Of a stretch of DNA of 64,000 nucleotides, positions 63,621-64,000 are shown piece by piece. The stretch comes from Tsuneonella troitsensis (GTDB lineage: Bacteria; Pseudomonadota; Alphaproteobacteria; Sphingomonadales; Sphingomonadaceae). The notes under the pieces were generated by a model. The model was not told the DNA's origin and made no database searches. It saw nothing but the letters and a program-made list of their open reading frames with translations. Within the stretch, counting starts at the first letter, position 1, and the number at the start of each line of letters is the position of its first letter. The translations under genes were made by a program, and so were the position numbers. The DNA lies in the NCBI RefSeq assembly GCF_001441535.1, contig NZ_LMAU01000002.1:1-64000 (forward strand), in the 5' to 3' direction.

Positions 63621-64000
63621 ATGTATCAGCACGAACTGGCGCGTAGCGGCAAATTCCTTTTCGTTATTCGCGGCGCCTATATCTACGCGACGATCGCGGG
63701 CGCCATCGCGATCATGTGGGTCTTCCGGGACTTCGGCCCCTTCGCGACGGAGGCTGCGGACCGGGCCTGGTTCATCGCCGGGATCGCGGTGGCAACTCTG
63801 GGTGCCGTCATCCGCATATTCACCAGCGGTTGGGCGGCGCTGGGAACGTCGGGCCGGGTCAAGGCTGCGGCCGAGGCGGCGGAGCTCAACACCACCGGGC
63901 CCTATTCGCTGGTGCGTAATCCACTCTACGTCGGCCGGATCGTCAACTACACGGGCATGGCGATGCTCAGCGGTAGCTGGGCCTTCGCCGTGATCGTACT
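63621..64000 (+). CDS. Isoprenylcysteine-methyltransferase-family protein (partial)
   Basis: The first 126 residues of a membrane methyltransferase cut by the window end. Three helices are visible and the signature NTTGPYSLVRNPLYVGRI is the PEMT/ICMT-family active-site segment (GPY-x-x-x-RNPxY). These enzymes methylate phospholipids, isoprenylated or small-molecule acceptors; the substrate cannot be read. It follows the flippase gene at 92 bases, which may share its message. Confidence 0.85.
   Translation, partial: MYQHELARSGKFLFVIRGAYIYATIAGAIAIMWVFRDFGPFATEAADRAWFIAGIAVATLGAVIRIFTSGWAALGTSGRVKAAAEAAELNTTGPYSLVRNPLYVGRIVNYTGMAMLSGSWAFAVIV

Overview
The window is chromosomal DNA from a GC-rich alphaproteobacterium. 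The gene set points to Sphingomonadales, most likely Erythrobacteraceae: a UrcA-family protein, an exosortase A (XrtA) exopolysaccharide cluster, a LOV-HWE histidine kinase resembling the Erythrobacter litoralis type, and many overlapping GTG/TTG starts. This placement is inferred from gene families, not from a marker gene. I see no rRNA, tRNA, CRISPR array, insertion sequence, phage or plasmid gene. The window is densely coding: 67 genes are called, the last cut by the window end.

Region by region. 1-2.6 kb: a lower-GC edge with an exported VOC protein, a Tat-exported PPOX-fold protein and a lipoprotein. 2.6-5.7 kb: a MerR-controlled divergent locus with a textbook 19-bp-spacer operator promoter, driving a glutaredoxin-MauE membrane fusion, a His/Met-rich predicted outer-membrane barrel and a MaoC hydratase. 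5.7-15.5 kb: mostly minus-strand housekeeping genes (DUF1206, ychF, Tat-type SDR, CPBP protease, pth, a P-loop kinase-like protein, rplY, tandem TraB/GumN proteins), then a compact module of one small Xre regulator with three membrane proteins, then urcA. 15.5-21.8 kb: glyQ-glyS and ppdK. glyS carries an in-frame palindromic repeat and a low-GC segment. 21.8-26.8 kb: methyltransferase, comF, hisI, a MerR-acyl-CoA dehydrogenase pair and a GNAT. 26.8-32.5 kb: a blue-light LOV kinase with its single-domain response regulator, a radical SAM protein, moaB, a lytic transglycosylase and a degenerate uracil-DNA-glycosylase-like protein. 32.6-40.9 kb: ETF-ubiquinone oxidoreductase, ispE, N-formylglutamate amidohydrolase, ilvD, bifunctional Nnr and an RNA m5U-type methyltransferase.

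40.9-58.7 kb is an XrtA/PEP-CTERM-associated cluster arranged as two divergent operons only 26 bp apart. The minus-strand arm encodes hydrolase 1, hydrolase 2-like, an acyl carrier protein and an acyltransferase. The plus-strand arm encodes an acyl-CoA ligase, a PLP decarboxylase, the export lipoprotein, chain-length protein, tyrosine autokinase, outer-membrane barrel, AAA ATPase, polysaccharide deacetylase, FemAB protein, glycosyltransferase, exosortase and amidotransferase. The transport genes fit Wzx/Wzy-type polysaccharide export. The ligase, carrier protein, decarboxylase and hydrolases look like a small unassigned metabolic pathway serving the same system. The exosortase ends without an EpsI domain and no EpsI or PEP-CTERM substrate gene is visible. 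A flippase that could serve the cluster lies at 62-63.5 kb, beyond pirin, zapE, a thioesterase and an isolated sdhB.

The strongest candidates for something undescribed are the MerR/Grx-MauE/His-Met barrel operon, the glyS insertion, the paired 16-bp dyads between urcA and glyQ, the Xre membrane module, and the metabolic arm of the XrtA cluster.
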